DNA of 64,000 nt from Pseudomonas sp. F(2018) (GTDB lineage Bacteria > Pseudomonadota > Gammaproteobacteria > Pseudomonadales > Pseudomonadaceae), in assembly GCF_005508865.1 (NCBI RefSeq), contig NZ_SCOM01000001.1, positions 1,116,001-1,180,000 of the forward strand. The letters are read 5' to 3'. The position numbers were made by a program, and so were the translations under genes. Each line of letters begins with the position of its first letter. Position 1 is the stretch's first letter. The notes under the pieces are model-generated. The model searched no databases and was not told the origin of the DNA. It saw nothing but the letters and a program-made list of their open reading frames with translations. Of this stretch, positions 1 through 9,140 are shown one piece after another.

Positions 1-14
1 CGAATTTCGATCAT
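1..14 (-). CDS. pslE: Start of the next psl gene, probably pslE (partial)
   Basis: An ATG on the minus strand at 14-12 opens a frame (Met-Ile-Glu-Ile) that leaves the window after four codons. It lies 11 bases after the pslD stop, with a weak purine-rich GAGAG upstream. Its identity rests only on the order pslA-B-C-D immediately upstream, since PslE, a Wzc-like chain-length regulator, follows pslD in P. aeruginosa. Nothing in the four visible codons confirms it. Confidence 0.4.
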
Positions 15-25
15 GTTGACTGCTC

Positions 26-820
26 TCAGAAGTTACAGCTGGTGCCTTGGCACTGGTAGGTGTTCCCGCTGTTGCTCACGTCGGGATCGTTGAGGTCGTA
101 GTTGAAGCCCACGCCGATGCCCTTGTTGACCGGGAATAGACGGGTGAAATACATGTCGACGGCCTCGACGGCGCTACCGATGCCCGATTGCGGTACATAG
201 ATGATGTCGCCGCGTTGCATGGCGACCATGGGGCGCTCTTTATCCTGTAGCAGGCTGCCCAGGCTGAAGAAATACAGTTTGTACTTGCCATCGGGGCCGG
301 CGCGCAGCAGGGCAATGTTGTCGCTATCGGCCGATGGCAGCACGCCGCCAGAGGCCAGCAGCACCTGCTCCAGGGTGGCATGTCCGGTCAGGTCGAATGA
401 GGCGGCGTTGGGTACGGCGCCTCCCACAAACACCTTGTTGCTCGGTGCGATGGCGATATTCACCGTGGCGTTGGGGCGGCGGTAGATGGTTGCCAGCTTG
501 CTAGTGACTTCTTTGGCCACGTCTTCGGGTGTGCGCCTATCGGCTTTGATCAGGCCGATAAAGGGCATGGAGAAGTAGCCGTCCGGGCGTACCACGAACA
601 GGGTCATATCATCCTTTTCCGAGGGCTCCTGAGCATCGCGCACGATGCGCAAGGTATCGCCGCTTTGAATACGTACCTGTGGTGGGGGCAGCTCGGCCAG
701 CTGGTAGGTTTCCTGGTGACGCAGCTTCAGTACTTCATCGTCGGGCAAGTGCACGCGAGCCGGTGTGCTGCAGGCTACGAGGCTAAATGCCAGCAGGACA
801 GGAATGAGTAGTTTGGGCAT
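26..820 (-). CDS. pslD: PslD-like Wza-family polysaccharide export lipoprotein
   Basis: This 264-aa outer-membrane exopolysaccharide export lipoprotein starts with a signal peptide and lipobox (Leu-Val-Ala-Cys, acylated Cys17). Residue 18 is Ser rather than Asp, which predicts outer-membrane sorting. A polysaccharide-export domain (about residues 50-140) is followed by a single SLBB-like domain (about 145-215) and a short amphipathic C-terminal stretch. E. coli Wza is about 380 aa, so the short form fits PslD, remembered as about 256 aa. I chose the ATG at 820 because it begins the signal peptide and has AGAGA upstream; nine further codons upstream are open but would precede the signal peptide. 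It is fourth in the operon, 30 bp after pslC. In the Psl model it forms the secretion channel with PslE. Confidence 0.85.
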   Translation of the reverse strand: MPKLLIPVLLAFSLVACSTPARVHLPDDEVLKLRHQETYQLAELPPPQVRIQSGDTLRIVRDAQEPSEKDDMTLFVVRPDGYFSMPFIGLIKADRRTPEDVAKEVTSKLATIYRRPNATVNIAIAPSNKVFVGGAVPNAASFDLTGHATLEQVLLASGGVLPSADSDNIALLRAGPDGKYKLYFFSLGSLLQDKERPMVAMQRGDIIYVPQSGIGSAVEAVDMYFTRLFPVNKGIGVGFNYDLNDPDVSNSGNTYQCQGTSCNF

Positions 821-850
821 GGCTGTTTCTCTTGCGATGAGCTGCATGCG

Positions 851-1762
851 TCAGTCCCAGTAAGCGGGGAACATGCTGATTTTGCGTTTGAGGGCGACTG
901 GTAGCCACCGCTCGTTATGGCCGAGCCGATAGCCCAGTAGCTTGAGCAGGGTGCGTAGCATCACTTCCGGTATTCGATGCAAGGCATTGGCATGGCGCAG
1001 CGCGGCCAACTCTGCCAGTACGTATCGCTTGCCTTCACCGCCGGCGTCGCCAAAGGCCTCGGCGATCCATTTTTCTCGGCCGTAGAAGGTACCGATATCG
1101 AAGTAGCGGCGGAACTCCTCCAACAGGCGATAGTCGTGCGAGTGCTCGACACAGGCGCTGGCGGCGTAGCGCACGGCGTAGCCTGCCAATAGCAGCCTGC
1201 CCGCGACATAGGCATCCTCGCTGCCGATGACATCCTCGGGGAAGCCTCCGGCAGCCATCAGGGCTGTACGCTTGTAGGCGGCGAAGGAGTCGGAGCTGTA
1301 ACAGGTCTTGATACCCAGTTCGGCCGCGTCGCGCAAGCGTTTGGTACGACCCTGCTCCGGATAGTTGAAGCGACGCGCCTGTGCGCCGAGCAAGCCGGCG
1401 TTCGGGTGCGGTAGCTGGCGGCCGTAGGCGACGCCGATGTCATCTTCCGACAGCAGTTCGTCGCGCAGCTTGGCCAGTGCCTGGGGGTCGCTAGGAATGG
1501 CGTCTTGGGTCAAGTAGATCAAGACGTCGGCGTCGACCTGCTGGCTGGCCCAGCGGCGGGTCTTGCCATGATTGAAGCTGCCCGGATCGATCACTTCGAC
1601 ACGCGCACCGTACTCGCGATAGCGTGCAACTGTGTCGTCCTGCGAGGCGCTGTCAATTACCAATAGCTCGTCCGGCTGTAGGGTCTGACGGGCGAGCGCG
1701 GGCAATTGCCGATCGAGAAAACCACCGGCATTGCGCGTTGGAATGATCAGCGCCACACGCAT
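851..1762 (-). CDS. pslC: PslC-like family 2 glycosyltransferase
   Basis: This 303-aa cytoplasmic GT-A glycosyltransferase has an N-terminal nucleotide-sugar fold (residues 5-45), a Thr-Gln-Asp-Ala element at 85-88 in the position of the metal-binding DXD motif, and Ser-Glu-Asp at 181-183 as probable catalytic base. It most resembles rhamnosyltransferase-type GT2 proteins, which fits Psl, a polymer of mannose, glucose and rhamnose. The ATG at 1762 overlaps the pslB stop by one base (TGATG), so translation is probably coupled. The frame stays open about 112 codons further upstream, but that part lies inside pslB and is a shadow. Which sugar it transfers cannot be read from the sequence. Confidence 0.82.
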   Translation of the reverse strand: MRVALIIPTRNAGGFLDRQLPALARQTLQPDELLVIDSASQDDTVARYREYGARVEVIDPGSFNHGKTRRWASQQVDADVLIYLTQDAIPSDPQALAKLRDELLSEDDIGVAYGRQLPHPNAGLLGAQARRFNYPEQGRTKRLRDAAELGIKTCYSSDSFAAYKRTALMAAGGFPEDVIGSEDAYVAGRLLLAGYAVRYAASACVEHSHDYRLLEEFRRYFDIGTFYGREKWIAEAFGDAGGEGKRYVLAELAALRHANALHRIPEVMLRTLLKLLGYRLGHNERWLPVALKRKISMFPAYWD

Positions 1763-3213
1763 CAGTTCGACGGCTCCGGGGTGCGGCCGTAGATATCCTC
1801 GAAGCGCACGATGTCGTCCTCGCCCAGGTACTCGCCGCTCTGTACCTCGATCATCACCAGGTCGATCACCCCCGGATTGCTCAGACGATGACTGTGTCCG
1901 GCGGGAATGAAGGTGGACTCGTTGGTGTCGAGCAGGAAGTCGCGCTCGCCATTGATCACCCGAGCCATGCCACTGACCACCACCCAATGTTCGCTGCGGT
2001 GATGGTGCATCTGCAGAGACAGTGAGGCTCCTGGGCATACAACGATGCGCTTGATCTTGAAGCGTGGCCCTTCTTCTATGACGCTGTATGTCCCCCACGG
2101 GCGGTTGACCGTACGATGCAGGCGATAGGTCTCATGACCTTGCTTCTTGAGTTCCAGGGCGATGTGTTTGACGTCCTGGCTACGCTCGGCGTCGGCGATC
2201 AGTAGGGCGTCCGGAGTGTCGACCACGATCAGGTTATGGACGCCTACGGCGCCGATCAGGCGGTCGGGGCTGTCGATATAGCAATTGCTGACTTCATGCA
2301 GAATGGCCTCACCACGCACCTGGTTGCCGGCGTCGTCGCTGGGCAGCAGCTCACGCAGAGTCTGCCAGGAGCCTATGTCGTTCCAGCCCAGTGAGCAGGG
2401 CACTACGGCGACCTGCGATGAGCGCTCCATCAAGGCGTAATCGATGGAGATATCCGGGGCCTTACCGAAATGCTCCAGGGGGAGCTCGCGTTGTAAGCAG
2501 CCACTACCTTGTAGCAGTGGGCTGGCATCCAGGCTGCTGCGCGCGATGTCCAGCACATCTGGCGCGTAGCGTTCTAGCTCGCGCAGCAGGGTGTCTACCT
2601 GCAAACAGAACATGCCGGCATTCCATAGATACCTGCCGCTATCGAGGTACTGCTGAGCTGTGCTGGCGTCCGGTTTCTCGACAAAACGGGCGACTTGCAG
2701 GCCGTCTGTGCCCAACGCTGCACCAGCTTCGATATAGCCGTAGCCCGTTTCGGCGCGGGTTAGCTGGATGCCAAAGGTCACCAGATGGCCTGCAGCGGCC
2801 AAACGGCGGGCCTGTGCTACCGCGCCTGCGAAGGCAGTTTCGTCCTGAATCAGGTGGTCGGCTGGCAGGATCAGCAGCTGGCAGTCATCGCCATACTGAT
2901 TCTGCGCATGCAAAGCGGCGATAGCGATGGCCGGGGCGGTATTGCGTCCGCAGGGTTCGAGCAGAAAGTCCAGAGCCAGCGCGCCAGTATTGACCGCGCG
3001 ATAGTCGTCCTGGGTACTGAACAGCAGCTCGCGATTGGTCACCGTCATCAGCCGCTCTACGCCCTGCAAACGCGCGGCGCGCAGGAAGGTTTTCTGCAAG
3101 AGGCTTTCGCCATCTGGCAAGCGCATGAATGGTTTGGGTCGAGCCTCGCGGGAGATGGGCCATAGACGGGTGCCTGCACCGCCAGCGATGATGCATGGAA
3201 TCAGGATGCCCAT
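1762..3213 (-). CDS. pslB: Bifunctional mannose-1-phosphate guanylyltransferase / phosphomannose isomerase (PslB)
   Basis: This 483-aa enzyme supplies GDP-mannose. The nucleotidyltransferase signature lies at residues 11-29 (GGAGTRLWP followed by Pro-Lys-Pro-Phe), with a Phe-Val-Glu-Lys-Pro sugar-phosphate motif further on. The last 130 or so residues form a type II phosphomannose isomerase cupin (Gln-Met-His-His-His-Arg-Ser-Glu-His). The domain order and length match the AlgA/WbpW/PslB family. The neighbours, a PslA-like transferase upstream and PslC/PslD-like genes downstream, favour PslB over the paralogues. The start codon directly abuts the pslA stop. Confidence 0.88.
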   Translation of the reverse strand: MGILIPCIIAGGAGTRLWPISREARPKPFMRLPDGESLLQKTFLRAARLQGVERLMTVTNRELLFSTQDDYRAVNTGALALDFLLEPCGRNTAPAIAIAALHAQNQYGDDCQLLILPADHLIQDETAFAGAVAQARRLAAAGHLVTFGIQLTRAETGYGYIEAGAALGTDGLQVARFVEKPDASTAQQYLDSGRYLWNAGMFCLQVDTLLRELERYAPDVLDIARSSLDASPLLQGSGCLQRELPLEHFGKAPDISIDYALMERSSQVAVVPCSLGWNDIGSWQTLRELLPSDDAGNQVRGEAILHEVSNCYIDSPDRLIGAVGVHNLIVVDTPDALLIADAERSQDVKHIALELKKQGHETYRLHRTVNRPWGTYSVIEEGPRFKIKRIVVCPGASLSLQMHHHRSEHWVVVSGMARVINGERDFLLDTNESTFIPAGHSHRLSNPGVIDLVMIEVQSGEYLGEDDIVRFEDIYGRTPEPSN

Positions 3214-4647
3214 TCAGTAGGCCTCTTTACTGGAAGCCACGGCGGGCAAGGTGCGAAAGATAATGTAGAGGTCGAACCAGATGGACCAGTTCTCGATGTA
3301 TTCGAGGTCATACTCGACGCGTTTCTCGATCTTCTCCAGTGTGTCAGTCTCGCCCCGATAGCCATTGACCTGGGCCCAGCCGGTGATGCCTGGCTTGACC
3401 CGATGGCGGGCACTGTATTGCTCTACGGCTTCTTCGAACAATATGCCGGCTGCCTTGGTTGCCGTGGCATGCGGCCGCGGACCAACCATGGACATGCTGC
3501 CAAGCAACACGTTAAACAGCTGTGGCAGCTCGTCCAGACTGGTGCGGCGAATAAAGTTGCCGACTCGGGTTATGCGCGCGTCACCCCGTATGGTCTGGCG
3601 TTCAGCATTCGCATCGGCCATCTGGTGGTACATGGAGCGAAACTTGTACACCTCGATCAGTCGATTGTTGTAGCCGTAGCGCTTCTGGCGGAACAAGACG
3701 GGGCCGGGTGAGTCCAGCTTGATCGCCAGCGCCAGGCCGAGCATCACCGGGGCCAGCAACACCAACGCAATGCTGGCGAGGAACAGGTCTTCGATGCGCT
3801 TGATCAGTGGCGACCAGCCTCGCAGCGGAAGCTCCGAGGCATTGAACATCGGTACGCCGGAAACCTCGGTGATGCGGTTGTGAGCATGCCGCAGGGCGAG
3901 CATGTCGGGCACCAGCAATACATTGACTGGGAGTGTGCGCAGGTGTCTGACGATATGGTCGATACGGTTCTCGGCGGTCCAGGGGAGTGCCACCAGAACC
4001 TGCTGGACGCGCTCCTCGCGGATCAGCTTCTCCAGTACCGCTGTGTCGCCTAGCACTGGCAGATCCCCCAGCATGCCGCTGACTCGGCTCAGCCGATCGT
4101 CGATGAAGCCAATCACTCCCAGCCGGATGTCACCGTTACGCCGCAGATACTCGGCCGCGCGCACACCATTGTCGGTGCCGCCAAGGATCACCGCATTCTG
4201 CAGATGTCGCCCTTGGCGCATCAGCGAGCGCAGGATTGCCAGTAGTAACAGTCGTTCTGCGCCAAACATGAGCAGTCCAGCGACAAACCAGATCGCCAGC
4301 AGTCGGACGGGAATGGGAGCGAAGAGCTTGAGGGCCTGATGCATAAAGAGCAGAAGGGCAAAGGCAGCAAGCCAATTGAAGAACATCAGGCGAAAGCGCA
4401 GCAGGTTGCTGAACAGTTCGTCGTTGTAGACACCGCCGGCCTGGAAGATCAGCACGGTAATCAGTCCGAAGAACAGCATCAACGTGACGTAGTGATTGGT
4501 CAGTTCGGGATTGCCGTTCAGCGTCCACAGCAATACCAGCCCTGGCAATATGGCGGTGAAGCCATGAAGAAGGCGAGTGAAGGCCACGAAATACTGGACG
4601 AAGCTCGGTCTAGAGATCGGCTGGCGTTCGGTGGAATGCGCGCGCAA
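3214..4647 (-). CDS. pslA: PslA-like undecaprenyl-phosphate sugar phosphotransferase
   Basis: This 477-aa inner-membrane initiating transferase is of the WcaJ/polyprenyl glycosylphosphotransferase family. Four or so N-terminal membrane helices (residues 20-150) precede a Rossmann-like domain (Ala-Val-Ile-Leu-Gly-Gly). A further helix near 285 leads into the C-terminal bacterial sugar transferase domain, with Lys-Phe-Arg-Ser-Met, Asp-Glu-Leu-Pro-Gln and Val-Gly-Pro-Arg-Pro motifs. It would load the first hexose phosphate onto undecaprenyl phosphate for Psl. The start is a TTG at 4647 with GGGGGAG only 3-4 bases upstream, and the exact start is uncertain. Such a purine-rich GGA at the start could be a binding site for RsmA, a known repressor of psl translation in P. 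aeruginosa; this is inference. Confidence 0.85.
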   Translation of the reverse strand: MRAHSTERQPISRPSFVQYFVAFTRLLHGFTAILPGLVLLWTLNGNPELTNHYVTLMLFFGLITVLIFQAGGVYNDELFSNLLRFRLMFFNWLAAFALLLFMHQALKLFAPIPVRLLAIWFVAGLLMFGAERLLLLAILRSLMRQGRHLQNAVILGGTDNGVRAAEYLRRNGDIRLGVIGFIDDRLSRVSGMLGDLPVLGDTAVLEKLIREERVQQVLVALPWTAENRIDHIVRHLRTLPVNVLLVPDMLALRHAHNRITEVSGVPMFNASELPLRGWSPLIKRIEDLFLASIALVLLAPVMLGLALAIKLDSPGPVLFRQKRYGYNNRLIEVYKFRSMYHQMADANAERQTIRGDARITRVGNFIRRTSLDELPQLFNVLLGSMSMVGPRPHATATKAAGILFEEAVEQYSARHRVKPGITGWAQVNGYRGETDTLEKIEKRVEYDLEYIENWSIWFDLYIIFRTLPAVASSKEAY

Positions 4648-4732
4648 AAGCTCCCCCGTTCGGTCTTGGTCGGGACCGCCGATGAAATGTTGCTGAGAGT
4701 TGTCAGATTTTTGGCGATGTTATTTTGCTTTA

Positions 4733-4759
4733 ATTATGCTATCGCCGGTTTTTTGTCGA
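4733..4759 (-). promoter_or_regulatory. Candidate psl operon promoter
   Basis: On the minus strand a TCGACA (4759-4754) and a CATAAT (4738-4733) are separated by 15 bases in an AT-rich gap upstream of pslA. Each hexamer has one mismatch to the sigma-70 consensus, but the spacing is short. It would give a leader of roughly 80 nt before the pslA start. Confidence 0.35.
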
Positions 4760-4787
4760 TTGGACCACGAAGTTTTTTTGAAGGCAA

Positions 4788-5819
4788 TTAAAAAGTAGTG
4801 GCCTTTTGATATTTCTGACGATATTCACCCGGCGTCATCCCGGTCCACGCCTTGAAGCTGCGGTGGAACGAGCGCGACTCGGTGAAGCCCAGGTAGCTGG
4901 CGATATCCTGGATCGCCAGGTCGCTGCGCAGCAGGTAGTGCTCGGCCAGTTCCTGGCGCAGCTGGTCGAGGATCTCCTGGTAGCTGGTGCCGGCCTGCTG
5001 CAGGTGGCGCTGCAGGGTGCGCACCGTCATGTGGAATTTCTCGGCGACCTTTTCCTTGCGCGGCAGGCCGTCCTTGAGCAGCAGGCGCAGGGCGTTCTTC
5101 ACCCGTTGCGGCAGCGGCTCGTTGTCGTCCAGCCCGGCCATCATGGTCAGCGCGTGTTCTTCCAGGGTGCGCAGCAGGTTGGCGTCGGCTTGGCGCAGGG
5201 GAATGCTCAGGTAGTCCAGCGGCACCAGCAGGGCATTGCTCGGCTGCTCGAACCGCACCGGGCAGCCGAATACCTCTTCATAGTCCGCCTGTGGTGCCTC
5301 GTCAGGCCGCGCATGTTCGAACCAGACTTCGCGCGGCGAGCGGTCCATGTCGGCGATCCAGCGCGCGTAGAGCATCCACGAGGCCAGCACGTTCTCCACC
5401 ATGTGCCGGCGGATGCCCGGGTGCTCGTGGCGGCAGTTCCAGATCAGCCGCACATGGTCGCCGGCCAGTTCCAGTTGGCTGGTGCCCATGTCGCCGACCA
5501 GCTTCTCGTAGGGCACGATGCGGCTCATCGCCTCGCCCAGGGTGGCGCAGTTCATGGTGATGTAGCCGAGCACGCTCCACGAGCCGGGTTGCACGTAGCG
5601 CGCGGCATGCAGGCCGAACAGCGGGTCGCCGGAAACCTGCATCAGGTGCTCCAGCAGGCGCTCGTGTACCTCGCTGGGCAGGCGCTTGCCGTTGTCCGCC
5701 AGGTCCTCGGCGCTGATGCCGGCGACGGCGCGAGCATTCTCCACGTCCAGGCCGAGGTGTTCGGCGTGACGCAGATACTTGAGCAGGGCGGGGACCGAGG
5801 TATAGCCGAGGGTCAGCAT
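4788..5819 (-). CDS. AraC-family transcriptional regulator
   Basis: This 343-aa regulator has an N-terminal arabinose-binding-type ligand domain (about residues 15-200) and a C-terminal pair of helix-turn-helix motifs (about 240-340, ending in the typical Phe-x-Arg-x-Phe-Lys-x-Trp-x-Gly-x-Thr-Pro box). The frame is open far upstream to 6896, but that part is antisense to the next gene. The ATG at 5819 gives the standard family length. It is divergent from the flavoprotein gene at 5949, and the 129-bp gap holds a dyad and a 20-bp-spaced direct repeat. It is therefore probably the local regulator of the ether-lipid-like cluster. It is the apparent homologue of PA3027 (recalled). The inducer is unknown. 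Confidence 0.88.
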   Translation of the reverse strand: MLTLGYTSVPALLKYLRHAEHLGLDVENARAVAGISAEDLADNGKRLPSEVHERLLEHLMQVSGDPLFGLHAARYVQPGSWSVLGYITMNCATLGEAMSRIVPYEKLVGDMGTSQLELAGDHVRLIWNCRHEHPGIRRHMVENVLASWMLYARWIADMDRSPREVWFEHARPDEAPQADYEEVFGCPVRFEQPSNALLVPLDYLSIPLRQADANLLRTLEEHALTMMAGLDDNEPLPQRVKNALRLLLKDGLPRKEKVAEKFHMTVRTLQRHLQQAGTSYQEILDQLRQELAEHYLLRSDLAIQDIASYLGFTESRSFHRSFKAWTGMTPGEYRQKYQKATTF

Positions 5820-5854
5820 GGTCGATTCTTGTTGTTCTGCTTGTCTTGATTGGC

Positions 5855-5880
5855 GACAGCCGCTGTCCCGATTTGACAGT
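5855..5880. promoter_or_regulatory. Candidate AraC-type operator: dyad plus direct repeat
   Basis: A perfect 13-bp inverted repeat, GACAGC-C-GCTGTC, lies at 5855-5867. The half-site GACAG recurs at 5875-5879, exactly 20 bp after the first, so about two helical turns apart. The second half-site overlaps a consensus TTGACA (5873-5878). Direct half-sites two turns apart are typical of AraC-family binding. No well-spaced -10 follows (TAGTAT at 5901 is 22 bp away), which is compatible with an activator-dependent promoter. Confidence 0.45.
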
Positions 5881-5948
5881 GACCGCAGCGGGCGGCTGGC
5901 TAGTATAGGCAGCCATCGATCATCAGCGGAACTGTGAGGAAAGGACGG

Positions 5949-7547
5949 ATGCGACGTTGGAACGGATGGGGCGACGAAGCCACCCAGGTTGAACTGCCGG
6001 CCCATGGCGGCGCCTTCCTTGCCGAGCGTGTCGGCGCCGGCCAGCGCCTGGCGGACGCCAGCCTGGAGCAGGTGCTGGCCCGCGTGCCGCAGTCGCGTCT
6101 GGCTACCCGTCATCCGCTGGTCAGCATTGATGCGGAGATGCGCGTGCGCCATGCCCGCGGCCAGAGCCTGCCGGACTGGCTGGCCATGCGCTCCGGCGAT
6201 TTCGGTGTGTTCCCCGATGGTGTGGCCCTGCCGGAGACCGCCGCGCAAATCCGCGAGCTGCTGGCCTGGGCCAGGGAGCAGGACGTCATCGTCATCCCCT
6301 ACGGCGGTGGCACCTCGGTGGCCGGCCACATCAACCCGGTCGAGTCGGCCAAGCCGGTGCTGACCCTGTCGCTGGAGCGCATGACCCAGCTGCTCGACCT
6401 CGACGAGCAGAGCCAGATTGCCACCTTCGGCCCTGGCGCCAGCGGCCCGCAGGTGGAGGCGCAGCTGCGCGCTCGCGGCTACACCCTCGGTCACTTCCCG
6501 CAGTCTTGGGAGCTGTCCACCCTCGGCGGCTGGGTCGCCAGTCGCTCCAGCGGCCAGCAGTCGCTGCGCTACGGGCGTATCGAGCAGCTGTTCGCCGGCG
6601 GCAAGGTCGAGACCTTGGCCGGCACCCTGGAGATTCCGACTTTCCCGGCCTCGGCCGCCGGGCCGGACCTGCGCGAGCTGATCCTCGGCAGCGAAGGCCG
6701 CTTCGGGGTGATCTCCGAAGTGCGCGTGCGCGTGACCAGGCTGGCCGAGCAGGAGAAGTTCTTCGCCGTATTCCTGCCCAGCTGGCAGCAGGCCCTGGCT
6801 GGCATCCGCGCCCTGGCCCAGGCGCGCGTGCCGCTGTCGATGCTGCGCCTGTCCAACGCCATCGAGACCGAGACCCAACTGGCCCTGGCCGGCCATCCGG
6901 AGCAGATCGCCTGGCTTGAGAAATACCTGGCCTTGCGTGGCGCCCGCGCGGGCAAGTGCATGCTGACCTTCGGCGTCACCGGCAATCGGGCGCAGAACGC
7001 CCTGTCGGTCAAACAGGCCAAGCGCATCCTGCGTGCCGAGGGCGGCGTGTTCACCGGCACCTTGCTGGGCAAGAAATGGGCGGAAAACCGCTTCCGCTTC
7101 CCCTACCTACGCCACGGCCTGTGGGAGGCCGGCTACGCGGTGGACACCCTGGAGACGGCGACCGACTGGAGCAACGTCGACAATCTGCTGAACAAGGTCG
7201 AGGCCAGCCTGCGCCAGGGCCTGACGGACGAGGGCGAGCAGGTCCACGTGTTCACTCACCTGTCCCACGTCTATGGCGAGGGTTCGAGCATCTACACCAC
7301 TTACGTGTTCCGTCCGGGCAGCAGTTACGAGCAAACCCTGGCGCGCTGGAGCACGCTCAAGCACGCGGCCTGCCAGGCCATCGCCGGCAACCGCGGCACC
7401 ATCAGCCACCAGCATGGCGTCGGTCGCGACCACGCGCCGTATCTGGTGGCGGAGAAGGGCGAGCTGGGCATGGCGGCGCTCAAGGCCATGGCCCAGCACT
7501 TCGATCCGGAGCAGCGCCTGGCCCCCGGCGTACTGCTGGAAGACTGA
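5949..7547 (+). CDS. FAD-binding oxidase of the alkyl-DHAP synthase (AGPS) family
   Basis: This 532-aa VAO/PCMH-type flavoprotein has the FAD-binding loop PYGGGTSV at residues 117-124 and the Gly-His-x-Pro-x-Ser-x-Glu-x-Ser-Thr-x-Gly-Gly-Trp-Val block at 181-196. A C-terminal His-Gln-His-Gly-Val-Gly lies at 487-492. Eukaryotic alkyl-dihydroxyacetonephosphate synthase has the same blocks in the same order, with His-His-His in the last one, and also shares an Arg-Leu motif and an Ile-Tyr active-site segment. AGPS swaps the acyl of acyl-DHAP for a fatty alcohol to make an ether bond. I chose the ATG at 5949 because AGGAAAGGA sits before it; a GTG at 5934 is also possible. A GlpD-like gene follows one base after the stop. 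Substrate is inferred, not known. Confidence 0.8.
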   Translation: MRRWNGWGDEATQVELPAHGGAFLAERVGAGQRLADASLEQVLARVPQSRLATRHPLVSIDAEMRVRHARGQSLPDWLAMRSGDFGVFPDGVALPETAAQIRELLAWAREQDVIVIPYGGGTSVAGHINPVESAKPVLTLSLERMTQLLDLDEQSQIATFGPGASGPQVEAQLRARGYTLGHFPQSWELSTLGGWVASRSSGQQSLRYGRIEQLFAGGKVETLAGTLEIPTFPASAAGPDLRELILGSEGRFGVISEVRVRVTRLAEQEKFFAVFLPSWQQALAGIRALAQARVPLSMLRLSNAIETETQLALAGHPEQIAWLEKYLALRGARAGKCMLTFGVTGNRAQNALSVKQAKRILRAEGGVFTGTLLGKKWAENRFRFPYLRHGLWEAGYAVDTLETATDWSNVDNLLNKVEASLRQGLTDEGEQVHVFTHLSHVYGEGSSIYTTYVFRPGSSYEQTLARWSTLKHAACQAIAGNRGTISHQHGVGRDHAPYLVAEKGELGMAALKAMAQHFDPEQRLAPGVLLED

Positions 7548-7548
7548 A

Positions 7549-9123
7549 ATGAGCTGGAACGCCACCTGGCGTGAAACCGCGCTGCCGGAACTGGCGGCGC
7601 GCGACTGGGACCTGATAGTTATCGGCGGCGGCATCACCGGCGCCGGCATCCTGCGCGAGGCGGCGCGGCGCGGCTGGAGCTGCCTGCTGCTGGAGCAGCG
7701 CGACTTCGCCTGGGGCACCTCCAGTCGTTCGTCAAAGATGGTCCACGGCGGCCTGCGTTATATCGCCAAGGGCCAGCTGGGCCTGACCCGCGACTCGGTG
7801 CGCGAGCGCCAGCGCCTGATCGGCGAGGCGCCGGGCTTAGTCGACCCGCTGCCGTTCCTGTTCCCGCATTACCGTGGCCGCTTCCCCGGCCCCAAGGTGT
7901 TTGGCGGCCTGCTCGGTGTGTACGACGCCCTGGCCGGCCAGCGCCTGCATCGCTATCACCCGCTGGCCGAGCTGCGCTACCTGGCGCCGGGCCTGCAGGA
8001 GCAGACGCTGCTCGGTGCGACCCGCTTCACCGATGCGGTTACCGACGATGCGCGGCTGGTTATGCGCGTGCTGGGCGAGGCGCGCGCCGACGGCGGCGAG
8101 GCGCTCAATGGCCTGCGCGTGGTCGAGCTGAGCCGTGACAACGGCCGGGTGGTCGGGCTGGTCGCCGAGGACGTGGAGAGCGGCCAGCGCCTAGCCTTCC
8201 GCGCCCGCGCCGTGGCCCAGGCCACCGGCGCCTGGGCTGACGAGCTGCGGCAGAAGAGCGGCCTGGAACATATCCGCCCGCTGCGCGGCAGCCATCTGCT
8301 GCTGCCGGCCTGGCGCCTGCCGGTGGCCCAGGCCATCAGCTTTATGCACTCGGATGATGGCAGGCCCGTCTTCGTGTTTCCCTGGGAAGGATCCACGGTG
8401 GTCGGCACCACCGATCTGGATCACGGCGAGTCGCTGGGCCAGGACGCACGCATCAGCGCCGAGGAGGTGGATTACCTGCTGGCGGCCTGCGCCAGCGTAT
8501 TCCCACATGTCGGCATCGGGCGTGCCGATGTGCTGTCCACCTGGGCCGGCGTGCGCCCGGTGGTCAGCGCAGGGCAGAGCGCCGGGCGCAAGCCCTCGGA
8601 CGAGAAGCGCGAGCACGCGCTGTGGAGCGAGCCCGGCTGCGTGACCCTGGCTGGCGGCAAGCTGACTACTTTCCGTTTATTAGCCCTGGAAGTGCTGCGC
8701 GCCTGTGCGCCCATGGTCGGTCGCGAGGTGACGGATGCCGGTCAGCAGGTGTTCCGTAGCGCCGAGCCGCAGACGCTGCCCGGCCTGGGTATGGCCCAGC
8801 AGCGCCGCCTGGCCGGTCGCCATGGTGCGGCACTGCCGCGTCTGGCACGGCTGATCGAGGAGCTCGGTAGCGCCTGCATCGGCGCCAGCAACACGCTGTG
8901 GGCCGAGCTGGCCCTGGCCTGCGACGAGGAGCTGGTGCTGCACCTGGACGACCTGCTGCTGCGCCGCACCCGTATCGGCCTGCTGCTGGCGGGCGGTGCC
9001 GAGGGCGAGCTGCCGCGCATCCGCGCGCTGTGCCAGCCGCGCCTGGGCTGGAGCGATGCATGCTGGGAACAAGAACAACAACGCTATCTTGAGCTGTGGC
9101 GTAGCTGCTACGGCCTGCCCTGA
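7549..9123 (+). CDS. FAD-dependent glycerol-3-phosphate dehydrogenase-like protein (GlpD family)
   Basis: This 524-aa protein has a dinucleotide-binding GGGITGAG at residues 26-33. It also carries the GlpD hallmark [16 protein letters not shown] at 56-71 and a C-terminal GlpD-type helical domain (about 400-524). GlpD oxidises sn-glycerol-3-phosphate to DHAP at the inner membrane face and passes electrons to quinone. The context (AGPS-like gene before, FGGY kinase after, AraC regulator rather than GlpR, no glpF) suggests it is not the housekeeping GlpD but a paralogue for a substituted glycerol phosphate. Apparent homologue of PA3025 (recalled). The start ATG overlaps nothing and lies one base after the preceding stop. 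Confidence 0.85.
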   Translation: MSWNATWRETALPELAARDWDLIVIGGGITGAGILREAARRGWSCLLLEQRDFAWGTSSRSSKMVHGGLRYIAKGQLGLTRDSVRERQRLIGEAPGLVDPLPFLFPHYRGRFPGPKVFGGLLGVYDALAGQRLHRYHPLAELRYLAPGLQEQTLLGATRFTDAVTDDARLVMRVLGEARADGGEALNGLRVVELSRDNGRVVGLVAEDVESGQRLAFRARAVAQATGAWADELRQKSGLEHIRPLRGSHLLLPAWRLPVAQAISFMHSDDGRPVFVFPWEGSTVVGTTDLDHGESLGQDARISAEEVDYLLAACASVFPHVGIGRADVLSTWAGVRPVVSAGQSAGRKPSDEKREHALWSEPGCVTLAGGKLTTFRLLALEVLRACAPMVGREVTDAGQQVFRSAEPQTLPGLGMAQQRRLAGRHGAALPRLARLIEELGSACIGASNTLWAELALACDEELVLHLDDLLLRRTRIGLLLAGGAEGELPRIRALCQPRLGWSDACWEQEQQRYLELWRSCYGLP

Positions 9124-9140
9124 ACTGCCTGGAAACCGAC

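Noticed and set aside
5820..6896. Upstream extension of the AraC gene to 702 codons
   Set aside because: The extra part is antisense to the AGPS-like gene and has no domain; the ATG at 5819 gives the family length.
7549..9123. Housekeeping glpD of a glp regulon
   Set aside because: No glpF, glpK-type operon order or glpR neighbour; the AGPS-like and AraC context indicates a paralogue.
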